Below are positions 63,301-64,000 of a stretch of 64,000 nucleotides of DNA, piece after piece. Within the stretch, counting starts at the first letter, position 1; each line of letters starts with the position of its first letter. The notes under the pieces are model-generated. The model saw nothing but the letters and a program-made list of their open reading frames with translations, did no database searches and was not told where the DNA came from. Source of the stretch: Antedon mediterranea (taxonomy: Eukaryota > Echinodermata > Crinoidea > Comatulida > Antedonidae); contig NC_092676.1 of NCBI RefSeq assembly GCF_964355755.1, positions 21,124,288-21,188,287 of the forward strand, in the 5' to 3' direction. The translations under genes were made by a program, and so were the position numbers.

Positions 63301-63868
63301 CGTCATTTTGAGATGCAATGCGACCAATAGTGAACTTGTACAACAATACTTCAGTAAATCAACTAGGAATCATAACACTTACAAAACAAATTGTATGTAA
63401 ACCGTACCCAAGTGAGTTTAAACATGTATTTAACGTACTGTATGAAAACGTATCCATTTACTAGTTTGTTACGGTATATGGCGGTCAGCCACATTTGTTG
63501 TATTATCATTACTGCTATTCCCAGAAAATCTTGATCCTTAAGGAAGTGATCCTAAGTATTTCTACATTAGCCTATACTCAATAGAATAGATATGTTGGAA
63601 CAAAGTCGTTCAAATTTTAGTTTAGGGCCTACTCTTAATAAATTGTTTCAACAATCTAAACTAGAAGTCTAGATAATGTTACCAATTTAATTAAAATGTG
63701 TTTGGCTAGATTTTTATTTGTTTCAATACGGTCATTCTTTCAGGGATGAATTATTTAAGTGTGTTTTTTACAGTAAAGCTATAGACCAAATACATGTTTC
63801 TAACAATCAGTTCTTGTTTCTTTACACTGCACTTAGTTTGGTTCCAATCGAATGCGTTTGAATGAATT
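63301..63868. other. intergenic, nothing recognised
   Basis: No exon, RNA gene or repeat structure was seen. Confidence 0.4.
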
Positions 63869-64000
63869 AAGCTTGGTTTTCACTTGGACGCAACGCAATG
63901 ACGAAAGCGCAACGCCTGTGATGGATTATCCGAACTGTCGGTTATCATCAATTCTTTTGCGTTGTGCTTACTTCCTTGCGTTGCGTCCTAATGGGAACCC
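63869..64000. mobile_element. MITE family 2, copy 2, cut or ending at the window edge
   Basis: The left end AAGCTTGGTTTTCACTTGGA followed by CGCAACGCAATGACG matches the family at 48054-48424. The last bases GCGTTGCGTCCTAATGGGAA plus CCC form the inverted partner, so the copy is nearly complete. It is shorter than copy 1. Confidence 0.75.

Overview
The window is AT-rich nuclear DNA from an animal, almost certainly an echinoderm or close ambulacrarian relative. The reasons are split genes with GT/AG introns, extracellular domain families confined to animals, a calcitonin-type neuropeptide precursor of the echinoderm kind (short disulphide ring, C-terminal Gly-Pro-amide), and many copies of the octamer TAGGCCTA. 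The species and class cannot be read from the sequence. No prokaryotic, organellar, rRNA or tRNA gene was seen.

I could reconstruct five genes exon by exon, with matching splice phases. (1) 9214-11379 (+): a 242-residue secreted protein joining an IGFBP-type domain to a CUB domain. (2) 15700-21098 (-): a 137-residue secreted single-IGFBP-domain protein whose first three introns have the same phases as gene 1. (3) 30204-32118 (+): an 82-residue secreted protein with four cysteines and an acidic tail, not recognised. (4) 34822-44633 (+): an 18-exon ADAMTS-type metalloprotease of 1120 residues with eight thrombospondin type-1 repeats and a C-terminal CUB domain. (5) 46915-49120 (-): a calcitonin-type precursor of 116 residues. 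All five products begin with a signal peptide, so the 40-kb stretch is a run of secreted-protein genes. Nothing shows that they form one pathway.

The rest is intergenic or intronic and rich in mobile DNA. 3.3-7.3 kb holds a candidate DNA transposon and a 1-kb family in three copies. 12.6-13.4 and 49.8-50.5 kb are inverted copies of one element with short terminal inverted repeats and GACA/GACC tracts. 23.2-25 kb is a decayed LINE. 27.2-29.3 kb is a hAT-like element with an 8-bp target duplication that carries a nested higher-order tandem repeat. Three copies of one MITE lie at 16.8, 35.9 and 57.4 kb, and two of another at 48.1 and 63.9 kb. A palindromic MITE is at 60.1 kb, and GACGCT minisatellites are at 61.7-62.2 and 63.1-63.3 kb. 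The segments 1-3.2, 13.5-15.6, 21.1-23.1 and 50.5-60 kb show no gene that can be supported.

All exon models are read by eye from splice signals, reading frame and domain recognition. Untranslated exons and alternative splicing are mostly undetermined.
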